Origin: CAZIJH01 sp964539655
GTDB taxonomy: Archaea > Aenigmatarchaeota > Aenigmatarchaeia > CG10238-14 > SCSR01
DNA: 64,000 bases
Direction: 5' to 3'
NCBI GenBank assembly: GCA_964539655.1
Contig: CAZIJH010000001.1
Location: 1-64,000 of the forward strand
Position 1 is the stretch's first letter; every line of letters starts with the position of its first letter. Made by a program: the position numbers and the translations under genes. The notes below the pieces were generated by a model. It was not told where the DNA came from. It saw only the letters and a list, made by a program, of their open reading frames with translations, and did no database searches. This document shows, piece after piece, positions 1 to 9,085 of the stretch.

Positions 1-35
1 GCTTACTATCCAGTCAAATAATATTGTGATGCAAA

Positions 36-947
36 ATGTTTAATAAGTCTTTTTTGCTCGAGAAAGTGGTCAACTCTTTTCTCAGGGAGAACTTTGAAGT
101 TCTTACCACAGAAGGGCCTTTTGATATTGCTGCAAAGAGGGACGATAGGCTTCTTCTGGTGAAGGTTCTCGCGAACATAGACGGCCTCAACGAAAGCCAG
201 GCGATGAGCCTGCGTACGATTTCCTACTTTTTGTCCGCGCACCCGTTCGTGGTTTCGGGAAAGAGCAACAGGGAGACGCTTGAAAACAATATCATTTATT
301 CCCGTTTCGACATTCCGGTCGTCACTTCGGAACTTTTCATGGACATCCTGACTAACGACAATCTTTCTCCGATGAGATCCGCGAAAGGCAGGCACACTAT
401 CAAAGTCGATCCGCAGCTTCTGCGCGAGAAAAGGAACGAGCTGGAGATGACGATGGAGCAGCTCGCCGACAAAATTGGTATTTCAAAAAAGGCGATGTAC
501 GAAATCGAAAAGTCGAGGGTTAATCCGAGCGAGGGGACCGTTGAAAAATTGGAATCCGTCCTGTCTGTGAATTTGAAAAAGCCGTATGAGATGGAAAACG
601 CTCCAGTTACTTATCTAAAACCGAAAGACGATTTCCAGAGCAAGGTCAGCAAGGAGTTTTCGAGGATAGGCATCGACAATTCTTCCGTCTACTCTGCTCC
701 GTTCGAGATTGTCGGCAAGGAAAATTTCTCGCTGATAACCACGCTGTCGCACAACACGAAGAAAGTTGGGCTGGCTGCTTCGATTGTCAAAAAACTTTCA
801 GGAGTGTTTTCATCGAAAGCTGTTTTCATCGCCAAAAAATCCGAGGATAAAAATGTTGAGGGAATTCCTGTTGTTCTCGAATCAGAGTTGCCAGATATAG
901 AAACCGGGAAAGAATTTTCCAAGATAATCGAAGAAAAGGAAGAATAA
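36..947 (+). CDS. Helix-turn-helix transcriptional regulator (COG1395-like)
   Basis: A 303-residue protein. Residues 1-110 resemble the N-terminal nuclease-fold-like region of archaeal HTH regulators. Residues about 128-180 form a Cro/C1-type helix-turn-helix with the typical spacing (LREKRNELEMT, then MEQLADKIGISKKAMYEIE). The C-terminal 120 residues are a less conserved alpha/beta domain. Family knowledge: this architecture is a conserved archaeal predicted regulator of unknown target. The ATG at 36 is the first start in the frame and lies close to the window edge, so the promoter is only partly visible. The next gene is convergent and 1 base away. Confidence 0.8.
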   Translation: MFNKSFLLEKVVNSFLRENFEVLTTEGPFDIAAKRDDRLLLVKVLANIDGLNESQAMSLRTISYFLSAHPFVVSGKSNRETLENNIIYSRFDIPVVTSELFMDILTNDNLSPMRSAKGRHTIKVDPQLLREKRNELEMTMEQLADKIGISKKAMYEIEKSRVNPSEGTVEKLESVLSVNLKKPYEMENAPVTYLKPKDDFQSKVSKEFSRIGIDNSSVYSAPFEIVGKENFSLITTLSHNTKKVGLAASIVKKLSGVFSSKAVFIAKKSEDKNVEGIPVVLESELPDIETGKEFSKIIEEKEE

Positions 948-948
948 T

Positions 949-1281
949 TTACACTACTTCTACATCTTTGAATATTGTAAGTATTTGATCGCCATAAGCG
1001 GCAACAGCGTATTGGTCCATTCCAATTCGTTTCAAAATAAATCCATATTGAGTTAAATCATCTAAGTAATTCTTCATGCTCTCGACCGTCAACTTATCCA
1101 AAGGTCCAATTTGCGAAAAAGATTTTCTTATAACATCATCATTAACCAACTCTTCAGGTGTTACTCCTTTGAATCCTAATCCTCTAGGATTAGTTTTTAA
1201 ATCGGTCATGCGTCTTAGCAAAGTCAAATCATAACCGTTAACAACTTTTTTGTCTGCTGGAATAGTAATTCCCTTAGTCAT
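949..1281 (-). CDS. Hypothetical protein, possibly winged-helix
   Basis: A 110-residue soluble protein that I do not recognise. Helix-rich segments in the middle (LTVESMKNYLDDLTQYGFILKR) followed by a short strand region look like a winged-helix wing, which is only an inference. It is convergent with the HTH regulator and divergent from the thermosome cluster. Codon use is visibly AT-richer than the thermosome and AsnRS genes, as in other orphan genes of this window, so it may be a recent acquisition. No signal peptide or membrane segment. Confidence 0.6.
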   Translation of the reverse strand: MTKGITIPADKKVVNGYDLTLLRRMTDLKTNPRGLGFKGVTPEELVNDDVIRKSFSQIGPLDKLTVESMKNYLDDLTQYGFILKRIGMDQYAVAAYGDQILTIFKDVEVV

Positions 1282-1357
1282 AATTTTAACAATGAACAGT
1301 TAACTATTTAAATGTGTATGTAAGTATATAGAAAATAGAATTTTGGGTGAATTAAAA

Positions 1358-1498
1358 ATGGATTTCAAGGAACTTGACACAATAAAATTTCCTGAAGGAT
1401 GTAAGATTCCTATTTTTGCTTTAGATAATGAGAAAGTTATTACAAGATTTGGAATTTTATATTCGGAAAGCAAAAACATGTTGAAGAGGTTAATTTAA
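1358..1498 (+). CDS. Small hypothetical ORF upstream of the thermosome gene
   Basis: 46 codons from ATG 1358 to TAA 1496-1498, beginning MDFKELDTIKFPEG and ending MLKRLI. Its stop codon directly abuts the thermosome ATG at 1499, which would allow translational coupling. A TATA-like ATTTAAAT lies about 50 bases upstream. I recognise no family. It could instead be a leader peptide or chance ORF, but it fills the gap between promoter and thermosome with an uninterrupted frame. Confidence 0.4.
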   Translation: MDFKELDTIKFPEGCKIPIFALDNEKVITRFGILYSESKNMLKRLI

Positions 1499-3165
1499 AT
1501 GGCATCACAACCTATGATTGGAAATTTCGGCGGGCAGCCCATATTGATTTTGCCTGAGGGAACTTTGCGTTCCCAGGGAAAGGACGCGCAGAAGGCGAAC
1601 ATTGCTGCAGCGAAAGCTGTCGGTGACGCAGTCCGCACTACTCTCGNNNNNNNNNNCCGAAAGGAATGGACAAGATGCTCGTCGATTCTATCGGAGACAT
1701 CGTGATCACAAACGACGGAGTTACAATTTTGGAGGAAATGGAGATCGAGCATCCTGCAGCGAAAATGATGGTCGAAGTCGCGAAGACGCAGAACGAAGAA
1801 GTCGGCGACGGGACAACCACATCCGTAATTATCGCGGGAGAGCTTTTGAAAAAGGCCGAGGAACTTTTGGACCAGGAAATCCATCCGACTGTCATAACAA
1901 AGGGTTACAAGATGGCCAAGGAAGAGGCTTTGAAAATTCTGGACCAGATTTCGATTCCGATTTCTCTGAATGATGTTGACAATCTGAAAAAGATCGCTGA
2001 GACTTCGATGTCGGGAAAATCCGTCGAGCGCGCTTCTCCGAAACTTGCCGAGCTTGTAGTCCAGGCGGTGAAAGATATCGCGAGAGAAAAGGAAGGGAAG
2101 ATTGTAATTGACAACGACGACATAAAGCGCGTCAAGAAGCACGGCGGATCGAGCGAAGAGACTGAACTGATAAACGGAATAGTTGTCGACAAGGAAGTCG
2201 TGCATCCGGCCATGCCGAAAAAACTGTCCGACGGAAGAATCGCACTTTTGGATGTTGCTCTCGAGATAAAAGAAACAGAGACCGACGCGGAGATCAGGAT
2301 AACTTCTCCGGAACAGATGCAGGCTTTCATAGACCAGGAGCAGAGAATGATAAAGGACATGGTCGACAAGGTTGCAACGAGCGGAGCGAACGTCCTGATG
2401 TGCCAGAAGGGAATCGACGATCTCGCGCAGCACTATCTTGCGAAGAAGGGAATACTTTCCGCTAGGCGCGTGAAGAAGACGGACATGGAAGCTCTTGCAA
2501 AAGCAACAGGCGGAAGAGTCATCACGAGCATAGACGATTTGACGAACGCTGATTTGGGATTCGCGAGGAACGTCGAGGAAAAGAAAATCGGCGGAGAGAA
2601 CATGATTTTTATTCGCGACTGCAAGGATCCGAAAGCAGTGACTCTTTTGGTGAGAGGATCGACTGATCACGTCGTTGACGAAGTCGACAGATCAATCGAA
2701 GACGCGATAGGCGCAGTGTCATCTGCAATTGAAGTTGGAAAAATCGTAGCGGGCGCTGGTGCTCCTGAAGAGGAAGTCGCAAAGAGATTGAGAAAATTCG
2801 CCGAGCAGTTTTCGGGAAGGGAGCAGCTCGCAATCAGAGCATTTGCAGACGCTTTGGAAGTTATTCCGAGAAGTCTTGCGGAGAATGCTGGAATAGATCC
2901 TATTGATGTCCTCGTCGGATTGAGGGCGAGCCACGACCAGGGGAACACGACTTACGGTGTCGACGTTTTCAACGGCCAGGTGAGCGATGCAATCTCGAGA
3001 GGAGTAATCGAGCCATTGAAAGTTAAGACGCAAGCGATAAAATCTGCAGCCGAGGCGGCCGAGATGATTTTGAGAATTGACGACGTGATTTCTGCGAGCA
3101 AGCTTTCGAGAGGCGGCGGTATGCCACCTGGGATGGGCGGTATGCCTCCTGAGGGAATGGAATAG
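1499..3165 (+). CDS. thsA: Thermosome (group II chaperonin) subunit, interrupted by assembly gap
   Basis: ATP-driven cytosolic protein-folding chaperonin subunit. The left part (ATG 1499) gives MASQPMIGNFGGQPILILPEGT and GKDAQKANIAAAKAVGDAVRTTL. The right part resumes at PKGMDKMLVDSIGDIVITNDG, then GDGTTTS (nucleotide binding), and ends in the characteristic Gly/Met-rich tail. Ten Ns at 1647-1656 separate the halves and put them in different frames. The conserved motif TLGPKGMDKML needs only two bases there (codon GGN), so the gene is intact and the N-run length is an arbitrary placeholder. Length without the gap is about 550 residues, normal for the family. Confidence 0.95.
1647..1656. other. 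Assembly gap (10 N) inside the thermosome gene
   Basis: Ten consecutive Ns. The reading frames on both sides join in phase only if the true gap is 2 bases (modulo 3). Conservation of the chaperonin motif suggests exactly 2 bases. Confidence 0.95.
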
Positions 3166-3200
3166 AATACTCTTAAATATTTACTTTATACATCATTGTT

Positions 3201-3671
3201 ATGCAAGCAGTCCAATCGAAGACGTATTTAGAAAAACTTAAGACAGGATTGGTAACAAGTAGTAGTGATTTGCTGCTTACAAAAACTGATTATCAAAGAA
3301 TCGTGTCTTTATCAAAGAAAAATGAAGAAGATTGTACTAAGTGCAAAGGAAATTCTATTGACACAGTAAAAAATCTCACAAAAATAATGTCGAAATATGT
3401 TGACGTTTCTCGATATACATTTCCTGAATTAACTGCGCAATTTGCTGACAATCGAGTAGCTCGCTGGGAAGATCCGACGATAGACATGATAGATGTCGAA
3501 GTCATCGGAGGAGCAGATCTCATTTACCTTCTTGACAGAAAGAGAACAGCGGACAAAAATGGTAAATATCGTCTTAATTGGATTCCAGAAAGTCATCTCC
3601 AATTTTTAGAAATCGAATTGGTGGATGGCCCAATAAGAATTATTGGTCCTTCTGGCGAACCACATTACTAA
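3201..3671 (+). CDS. Hypothetical protein with CxxC
   Basis: A 156-residue soluble protein of unknown family. A CTKCKGN motif at about residue 47 gives one CxxC pair, too little for a confident zinc finger. The C-terminal half is beta-rich (ADLIYLLDRKR, LQFLEIELVDGPIRIIG). It is AT-rich in codon use compared with the flanking thermosome and AsnRS genes. A TATA-like TTAAATATTTA at about 3174 lies 26 bases upstream of the ATG, suggesting its own, nearly leaderless promoter. Confidence 0.55.
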   Translation: MQAVQSKTYLEKLKTGLVTSSSDLLLTKTDYQRIVSLSKKNEEDCTKCKGNSIDTVKNLTKIMSKYVDVSRYTFPELTAQFADNRVARWEDPTIDMIDVEVIGGADLIYLLDRKRTADKNGKYRLNWIPESHLQFLEIELVDGPIRIIGPSGEPHY

Positions 3672-3731
3672 ATCTGAATGCTAATACTAAATCGAAGTTT
3701 TATTAAACTTTCAAAACAAATTCTTTGTATT

Positions 3732-5039
3732 ATGTATACGGACATTCGTGAAATTCTGAACGGAAAAGTCGAAGGCAAAGTGTCTTTGCGCGGATGGATT
3801 CACAACAAGCGATCTTCTGGCGGTATTCAGTTTCTCATTTTGCGCGACGGAACCGGTTTCGTGCAGTGCACGATGAAGAAAGACAAAGTCGGAGAAAAAA
3901 CTTTCACGGATGTTGAAAAACTTTCTATACAATCTGTGATTGAACTCGAGGGAAACGCGAAAGCCGACAAGAGGGCTCCCGGCGGATACGAAGTTTCTGT
4001 GGAAAAATCAAAAATTTTGAGCGAAGCGCAGGGAGATTTCCCGATAACTAAAAAATCCCACGGATTGAAATTCCTGCTCGACAACAGGCACGTGTCTTTG
4101 AGAGGACAAAAGTTGAACGCGATAATGTCTGTGCGCGAAAATATTATTGATTCTGCAAGGCAATGGTTGAAGGAAAACGGATTCAGGGAATTGCAGCCGC
4201 CTATATTAACAGGGCTGACGCAGGAAGGCGGAGCGAAACTTTTCGAGGTGAATTATTTCGGAAAGAAGGCGTACCTCTCGCAGAGCTGGCAGCTGTACGG
4301 CGAAGCGATAATGGCGGGATTCGGAAAATCTTTCACAGTCTCTCCAACATTCAGCGCGGAAGAATCGAGAACAAGAAAACATCTTTCGGAATTCTGGCAG
4401 CTCGAGGCCGAAATTCCATTTTGCGATTTTGAGAATGTGATGAAAAAGCAGGAAGAGTTGTTGTGTTTCATAATTGAAAACGTTGTCAAGAAATGTTCGC
4501 GCGAACTCACTGAGCTCGGAAGAAATACCGACGACCTGAAAAAAATGATGAAGCCTTTCAAGCAAGTCAGTTACGACGAGGCTTTGGAAATTTTGGAGAA
4601 GGAAAAGATGAAAGTCAAGTGGGGGGGCGCGTTCGGAGCCGACGAGGAAGACAGGCTCTCGAGAAAATTCGACGTTCCGTTTTTCCTGACGCACCTTCCG
4701 AAAGATGTCGTAGCGTTTTATCACAAGCCGGATCCGAAAAATAAAAAACTGACATTGTCTGGGGATTTGCTCGCTCCGGAAGGATACGGAAACCTTTCGT
4801 TCTGCGGAGCCGGAGTCGGAGAGAGAATCGACGACGAGAAGGAACTGCTTGCAAGGATGAAAGAGAACGGAATCAATGTGGAAAAATATCAGTGGTATAT
4901 CGACTTGAAAAAATGGGGAAGCGTGCAGCATGCGGGATTCGCATTGGGAATCGAGAGGCTCGTCATGTGGATCTGCAAATTGAAAAATATTAGAAGCGCG
5001 GCAGTTTTCCCGAGGGCGATGAACAGGATTTATCCGTAA
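3732..5039 (+). CDS. asnS: Asparaginyl-tRNA synthetase
   Basis: Class IIb synthetase that charges tRNA-Asn. An N-terminal OB-fold anticodon-binding domain (residues about 1-110, GKVSLRGWIHNKRSSGG) precedes the catalytic core. Class II motif 2 is visible in the FxAEESRTRKHLSEFWQLEAE region and motif 3 in GFALGIERLVMWI. FEVNYFGKKAYLSQSWQLYGE with SQSWQL is the Asn rather than Asp signature (compare SQSPQF in AspRS at 50662). I chose ATG 3732 (MYTDIREIL) because upstream residues in the frame do not match the family. 435 residues is a normal length. Its presence implies direct charging of Asn rather than transamidation. Confidence 0.95.
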   Translation: MYTDIREILNGKVEGKVSLRGWIHNKRSSGGIQFLILRDGTGFVQCTMKKDKVGEKTFTDVEKLSIQSVIELEGNAKADKRAPGGYEVSVEKSKILSEAQGDFPITKKSHGLKFLLDNRHVSLRGQKLNAIMSVRENIIDSARQWLKENGFRELQPPILTGLTQEGGAKLFEVNYFGKKAYLSQSWQLYGEAIMAGFGKSFTVSPTFSAEESRTRKHLSEFWQLEAEIPFCDFENVMKKQEELLCFIIENVVKKCSRELTELGRNTDDLKKMMKPFKQVSYDEALEILEKEKMKVKWGGAFGADEEDRLSRKFDVPFFLTHLPKDVVAFYHKPDPKNKKLTLSGDLLAPEGYGNLSFCGAGVGERIDDEKELLARMKENGINVEKYQWYIDLKKWGSVQHAGFALGIERLVMWICKLKNIRSAAVFPRAMNRIYP

Positions 5040-5079
5040 GTTTTTACTTATTTCCTTTTTCCGACAAATAATTTATTGT

Positions 5080-6135
5080 ATGCCTTTTTCTGACCAGCGA
5101 GGAATTTTCAAAAACAGTGATGTCCTGTCTTACGAATATCTTCCGGAAATTCTCCCGCACAGGGAAAATCAGATTAAATTTTTGGCGACTACGATTTCGG
5201 GCCTTGAAAGGCAGATGCCAAGGAACGTTTTCATATTCGGTCCGCCTGGGATAGGGAAGACAGCTTCGGTAAAATTCGTTTTCAGGGAATTCGAAGATTC
5301 TTTCCCGAATGTAAAAACATTTTACATAAACTGCTGGACGCACGGCACGTCTGTATCCATCTTCTCTAAACTTACTGAAGATTTGAATGTGACTGGCGTC
5401 AATGCGAAACGCAGAGGCCTGGGTAAGGACGAAGTCATCAGAAAATTTGAAGAGGCTCTGGAAAAATCAAAGAAGAATATTTTGATCTGTTTAGACGAAG
5501 TCGACCAGCTTATCTACAAGGATTCCGGCGCGCTTTACGATCTATTGAGGATGGACAAGTTTCAAAATAAAATTGGATTGATATTTTTGTCAAACGATCC
5601 GCACGTGTTCGCCAAGCTGGAATCGAGAATATCAAGCAGCCTTGCGATCAACGAACTAGAGTTCAAGCCGTACACGATTGACGAAATGAAAAACATACTC
5701 CAAAAAAGAATCGAGCACGCTTTCAATTCAGTCCAGACAGGAGTAACAATTCTTGCTGCAAACCATGCAATCAGAAAAGGAGGGGACGTGAGAGCGGGCC
5801 TGGAAGTTTTGAGAAAGGCCGGAATGTTGGCGGAGAACATGGGTGACGGGAAATTGAAAATCGGCCACGTGAAAGAAATTTTGAAGCGGGCCACTGAAGT
5901 GAAGCCGAAGATACTTTCTGAAAAAATAAACGATTACGAAAAACTAATTTTGAAAATTGTTAAAAGTGATGGGAAGATTTCTTACGGAGAAATTTACAAG
6001 AAATTCCTGGAAAAATCCGGTAGTCAGATCAGCGAGCGGATGTTCAGGAACCATTTCAAGCATCTGAAGTCGACCGGCATGATCAAGATCAACGAGAAGA
6101 AAATCGGCGGAAAAAGAATTGTCTCCAAAACATGA
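5080..6135 (+). CDS. cdc6: Orc1/Cdc6 replication initiator
   Basis: AAA+ ATPase that binds archaeal origins and loads MCM. Walker A is GPPGIGKT at about residue 58, Walker B is ICLDEVDQL at about residue 147, and sensor 1 is in IFLSNDP. A C-terminal winged-helix DNA-binding domain (residues about 270-351, SDGKISYGEIYKKF) is present. 351 residues is slightly short for the family but complete. Archaeal origins often lie beside this gene. The 40-base upstream gap is too short to hold one, and I saw no clear origin-recognition-box pair in adjacent intergenic DNA. Confidence 0.93.
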   Translation: MPFSDQRGIFKNSDVLSYEYLPEILPHRENQIKFLATTISGLERQMPRNVFIFGPPGIGKTASVKFVFREFEDSFPNVKTFYINCWTHGTSVSIFSKLTEDLNVTGVNAKRRGLGKDEVIRKFEEALEKSKKNILICLDEVDQLIYKDSGALYDLLRMDKFQNKIGLIFLSNDPHVFAKLESRISSSLAINELEFKPYTIDEMKNILQKRIEHAFNSVQTGVTILAANHAIRKGGDVRAGLEVLRKAGMLAENMGDGKLKIGHVKEILKRATEVKPKILSEKINDYEKLILKIVKSDGKISYGEIYKKFLEKSGSQISERMFRNHFKHLKSTGMIKINEKKIGGKRIVSKT

Positions 6136-6142
6136 TTGTTTT

Positions 6143-6661
6143 TTACGAGATGCAGAGGACGCTCTCGTCAGCCGTGTTGACCGGGCCTACGACCAGGACT
6201 TCGTGTGTGCTGATCAGCGAGCTTCCGCTGGGTATCGCGAGCGCGCATGAGACTGACGATCCGGCCTGCAATTCTCCCGGACAGCTTTGCACGGGCATGT
6301 TGTCGACGTAGAACTGCAATTCGGAAAGCGCGATCCTGCTGGGGCCGAGGTTCCTTACGACGGTTATGATCGACCCTCCGGAGCAGCTCGCGTCAGAAAT
6401 GTCGATAAGAGAGAATTTTGATTTCGAATCTGTCACGACCGAGCTGAGCCAGGCCGACACGAATGCCGCGATTGCAAAACTCACGATCCACCATAAGACG
6501 AACATTACCAATCCTGCGATGAGAAGGTTCTCGGCAAGTTTCCTGTCTCTGTGCCTCACTGCGAAATATCCGATTATTCCTCCGATGATGTTGAAGAGTA
6601 TTGGCAGCAGGTACCACCATCTACTCGGACTTCCTTCTGGCCGGCCTCTTCTGTCTGCCAT
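6143..6661 (-). CDS. Membrane protein with archaellin/pilin-like C-terminal domain
   Basis: 172 residues. Two membrane segments lie at about 18-36 (WWYLLPILFNIIGGIIGYF) and 44-72. An exported C-terminal beta domain (residues 80-172) contains paired cysteines and the strand pattern of archaeal pilins (ISDASCSGGSIITVVRNLG). That domain resembles the one in the pilin at 8601-8999 (DIVSADCRAG, VTVRNL). It is convergent with cdc6 and has its own start facing the eS6 gene. Likely a small surface or envelope protein; specific function unknown. Confidence 0.7.
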   Translation of the reverse strand: MADRRGRPEGSPSRWWYLLPILFNIIGGIIGYFAVRHRDRKLAENLLIAGLVMFVLWWIVSFAIAAFVSAWLSSVVTDSKSKFSLIDISDASCSGGSIITVVRNLGPSRIALSELQFYVDNMPVQSCPGELQAGSSVSCALAIPSGSSLISTHEVLVVGPVNTADESVLCIS

Positions 6662-6776
6662 AGAATTTTTACGTTAGCAAACGAGACGATAAACGTTTCC
6701 TCTAAATCGCAAAGGAAATTATTTGATCGGGTTTAAAAAACAAAACAAAAACAAGCCGCGGACCAAATAGAAAATC

Positions 6777-6787
6777 AATTTAAATAT
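6777..6787 (+). promoter_or_regulatory. TATA box of the eS6-aIF2gamma operon
   Basis: AATTTAAATAT about 35 bases upstream of ATG 6820 matches the archaeal TATA consensus and predicts a short leader. Confidence 0.5.
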
Positions 6788-6819
6788 GCACGACTTTAAT
6801 TGTTGTAAGTGATTAGCAA

Positions 6820-7326
6820 ATGGCCGATTTCAAATTTGTAATTAGCGAGCCAGCAACAAGGAAGTCCCATCAGCTTGCGGTTGCGCAGGACAAGGCGATT
6901 TCCATCGTCGGCAAGAAGATCGGAGAGGAATTCAGCGGAGACATAATCGGTCTCAGCGGATACACTTTGCAGATAACTGGCGGAACTGACAAGGACGGTT
7001 TCGCGATGTACCCGAGCTTGAACGGCCCGGGAAGAAGGAAGATTCTTTTGAAAGGCGTTCCTAATTTTTATCCGAGGCTGCAGGGCGAGAGAAGGAGAAA
7101 GACCGTCCGCGGAAACACGATTTCTCAGGATCTGATTCAAATCAATGTGAAGGTTGTCAAGAAGGGAGAAAAAGATTTGGAAGAGATTGCTCCGACAAAG
7201 AAGAAAGAGCAGAAACCAAAAACAACTGAACAAACTGAACAGAAAAAAGTTGAAGAGAAACCAGCTGAAAAGACAGAGGAGAAGAAAGAAAGTGGAGGCG
7301 AGCAGACTCAACCAGAAGGCCAGTGA
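6820..7326 (+). CDS. rps6e: 30S ribosomal protein eS6
   Basis: Residues 1-125 match the archaeal eS6 core (MADFKFVISEPATRKSHQL, FPRLQ-type GVPNFYPRLQGERRRKTVRGNTIS). After residue 130 a low-complexity Lys/Glu-rich tail of about 40 residues extends the protein. Such tails occur in eukaryotic-type S6 but are longer than in most archaeal forms. It is the first gene of a two-gene unit: its TGA at 7324-7326 is one base from the GTG of aIF2gamma, a pairing conserved in many archaea. Confidence 0.95.
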   Translation: MADFKFVISEPATRKSHQLAVAQDKAISIVGKKIGEEFSGDIIGLSGYTLQITGGTDKDGFAMYPSLNGPGRRKILLKGVPNFYPRLQGERRRKTVRGNTISQDLIQINVKVVKKGEKDLEEIAPTKKKEQKPKTTEQTEQKKVEEKPAEKTEEKKESGGEQTQPEGQ

Positions 7327-7327
7327 A

Positions 7328-8539
7328 GTGGATTCCCGTTTGATCCCTGAAGTTAACATTGGCGTTGTCGGTCACGTTGCTCACGGAAAAACTACTCTGA
7401 CGCAAGCTCTTACCGGAAAATTGACACTGACCCATTCTGAAGAACTGAAGCGCGGAATTACTATACGTCTCGGATACGCGGACGTCACGATTTACAAATG
7501 CACGAAGTGCGGAAAGTTTTCCACGAGCGAGAAATGCGTTTACTGTTTTTCTGGCACAGAGCCGCAGAGGACTGTCAGCTTCATCGACGCGCCCGGCCAC
7601 GAGACTCTGATGGCGACTGTCTTGTCCGGAGCAGGACTGATGGACGGCGCGATTCTCGTCATATCCGCAGTTGAGAAATGCCCGCAGCCCCAGACGCGCG
7701 AGCATCTTACGGCTCTCGAAGTTGTCGGGATAAAGAACGTCGTGATAGTGCAGACAAAGATAGATCTTGTTTCGGAAGAGCGCGCGATGCAGAGCTATAA
7801 CGAGATAAAAAATTTCGTGAAAGGCAGCATCCTTGAAAATTCTCCGATAATTCCCGTCTCCGCCCAGATGAGAATCAATCTCGATTTTCTTTTGCAGGCG
7901 ATCCAGGAAACAATGCCGACTCCGGAAAAAGATTTTCTGAAAGAACCTAAGATGCTCGTAGCAAGGAGCTTCGATGTCAACAAGCCGGGTGCTGAAGTTG
8001 GCAGCCTGTCGGGAGGAATTATTGGAGGTGCTATAATCTCGGGAAAATTCAAGGTCGGAGACAAGATTGAAATCAGCCCTGGAATGAAAATCGGAAACAA
8101 GTACCAGCCGATAAAGACGAACATAGTCGGCCTGCAGAAAGCAGGAAAGAATCTCGACGAGGCCACGGCCGGTGGGCTTTTGGGTGTGAAGACGCAGCTT
8201 GATCCTTATCTCACGAAATCCGATTCGCTTGTCGGAAATGTCGTGGCGCTTTCCGGAAAAGCTCCGGTTCAGAAGGAATCGCTGACGCTGGAAATGAAAC
8301 TCATGAAAAGGATTGTTGGCGCCGACGATTTCAGCGACGTGAAGCCGATAAAGATCGGAGAGAATCTTTTGTTGAACGTCGGAACTGCGAGAACGATAGG
8401 TATTGTCGAATCGCTGAAGAAGGATTTGCTGGAAATGAAATTGAAAGTTCCGATCGCAGCCGAGACTGCAGAAAGGGTTGTTATTTCAAGAATGATAATG
8501 GGAAGATGGCGACTGATAGGTTACGGGAATATCAAGTAG
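7328..8539 (+). CDS. eif2g: Translation initiation factor aIF2 gamma subunit
   Basis: EF-Tu-like GTPase that carries initiator Met-tRNA to the small ribosomal subunit with aIF2 beta (44256-44687). G1 is GHVAHGKTTL at about residue 12, the zinc knuckle CTKCGKF/CVYC is at about 55-75, G3 is DAPGHE and G4 is VQTKIDL. I chose the GTG at 7328 because it begins the conserved VDSRLIPEVNIG segment. Earlier in-frame codons overlap eS6 and translate to a low-complexity shadow. 403 residues is the normal length. Confidence 0.95.
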   Translation: MDSRLIPEVNIGVVGHVAHGKTTLTQALTGKLTLTHSEELKRGITIRLGYADVTIYKCTKCGKFSTSEKCVYCFSGTEPQRTVSFIDAPGHETLMATVLSGAGLMDGAILVISAVEKCPQPQTREHLTALEVVGIKNVVIVQTKIDLVSEERAMQSYNEIKNFVKGSILENSPIIPVSAQMRINLDFLLQAIQETMPTPEKDFLKEPKMLVARSFDVNKPGAEVGSLSGGIIGGAIISGKFKVGDKIEISPGMKIGNKYQPIKTNIVGLQKAGKNLDEATAGGLLGVKTQLDPYLTKSDSLVGNVVALSGKAPVQKESLTLEMKLMKRIVGADDFSDVKPIKIGENLLLNVGTARTIGIVESLKKDLLEMKLKVPIAAETAERVVISRMIMGRWRLIGYGNIK

Positions 8540-8600
8540 CTTTAAAATTTTCTAAAATTAAATTTTTTTCCAGAATTTGGAGGAAAATCAAAAAATTAAT

Positions 8601-8999
8601 TCAGCAATACGCTGCCATCTGATCCGCGTTCGACGGGCCTGTCACCGAAATTTTGTATGGTGTTCCTGCAGTTCCTCCCGCAGGGTTTGTTATCGTTCCG
8701 ACCGACACTCCGCCGTTCTTCGAAACTGTAGTCGGAGACCACGTAATAGTTGTTACCGGCACCGAATCTACTTTGACGAGAATCGCCGAAGTTGCGATGT
8801 CAGTGAAGCTGTCGAGATTTCTGACAGTCACGTAGAATGAGTTGCCCGCCCTGCAGTCCGCGCTCACGATGTCCATCTGTTTCGCGCCGACCGACGTGAC
8901 GGTTCCCTGTATGTAAATATAAGCGACACCCGCGAGTCCGATTGTAATTATGAGCATGAGCAGGGTTGCGATGACGGTCGAAACAGCTTTCCTTGCCAT
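8601..8999 (-). CDS. Type IV pilin-like protein
   Basis: 132 residues. The N-terminus MARKAVSTVIATLLMLIITIGL is a short basic stretch then a hydrophobic helix, as in archaeal pilin/flagellin-like proteins processed by a prepilin peptidase. The exported beta domain has two cysteines (ADCRAG and a terminal AAYC). It separates aIF2gamma from the PIN gene, two genes usually adjacent in archaea, so it is probably an insertion. It is divergent from the PIN gene; the TATA-like GATATATAAG near 9034 lies between them. Confidence 0.8.
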   Translation of the reverse strand: MARKAVSTVIATLLMLIITIGLAGVAYIYIQGTVTSVGAKQMDIVSADCRAGNSFYVTVRNLDSFTDIATSAILVKVDSVPVTTITWSPTTVSKNGGVSVGTITNPAGGTAGTPYKISVTGPSNADQMAAYC

Positions 9000-9085
9000 A
9001 TTAAAAATCTTCCTATCAATAGATTGAACTCGGGTGATATATAAGCATTTTTGTCTTGACAGCGATTATATTTTTTGATTAGGTT

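Noticed and set aside
1495..2670. Long minus-strand open frame opposite the thermosome gene
   Set aside because: It runs across the N gap and mirrors thermosome codons. Low-complexity Phe/Ser/Leu translation and no family match mark it as an antisense shadow; similar shadows over AsnRS, FEN1, MCM and AspRS were dropped.
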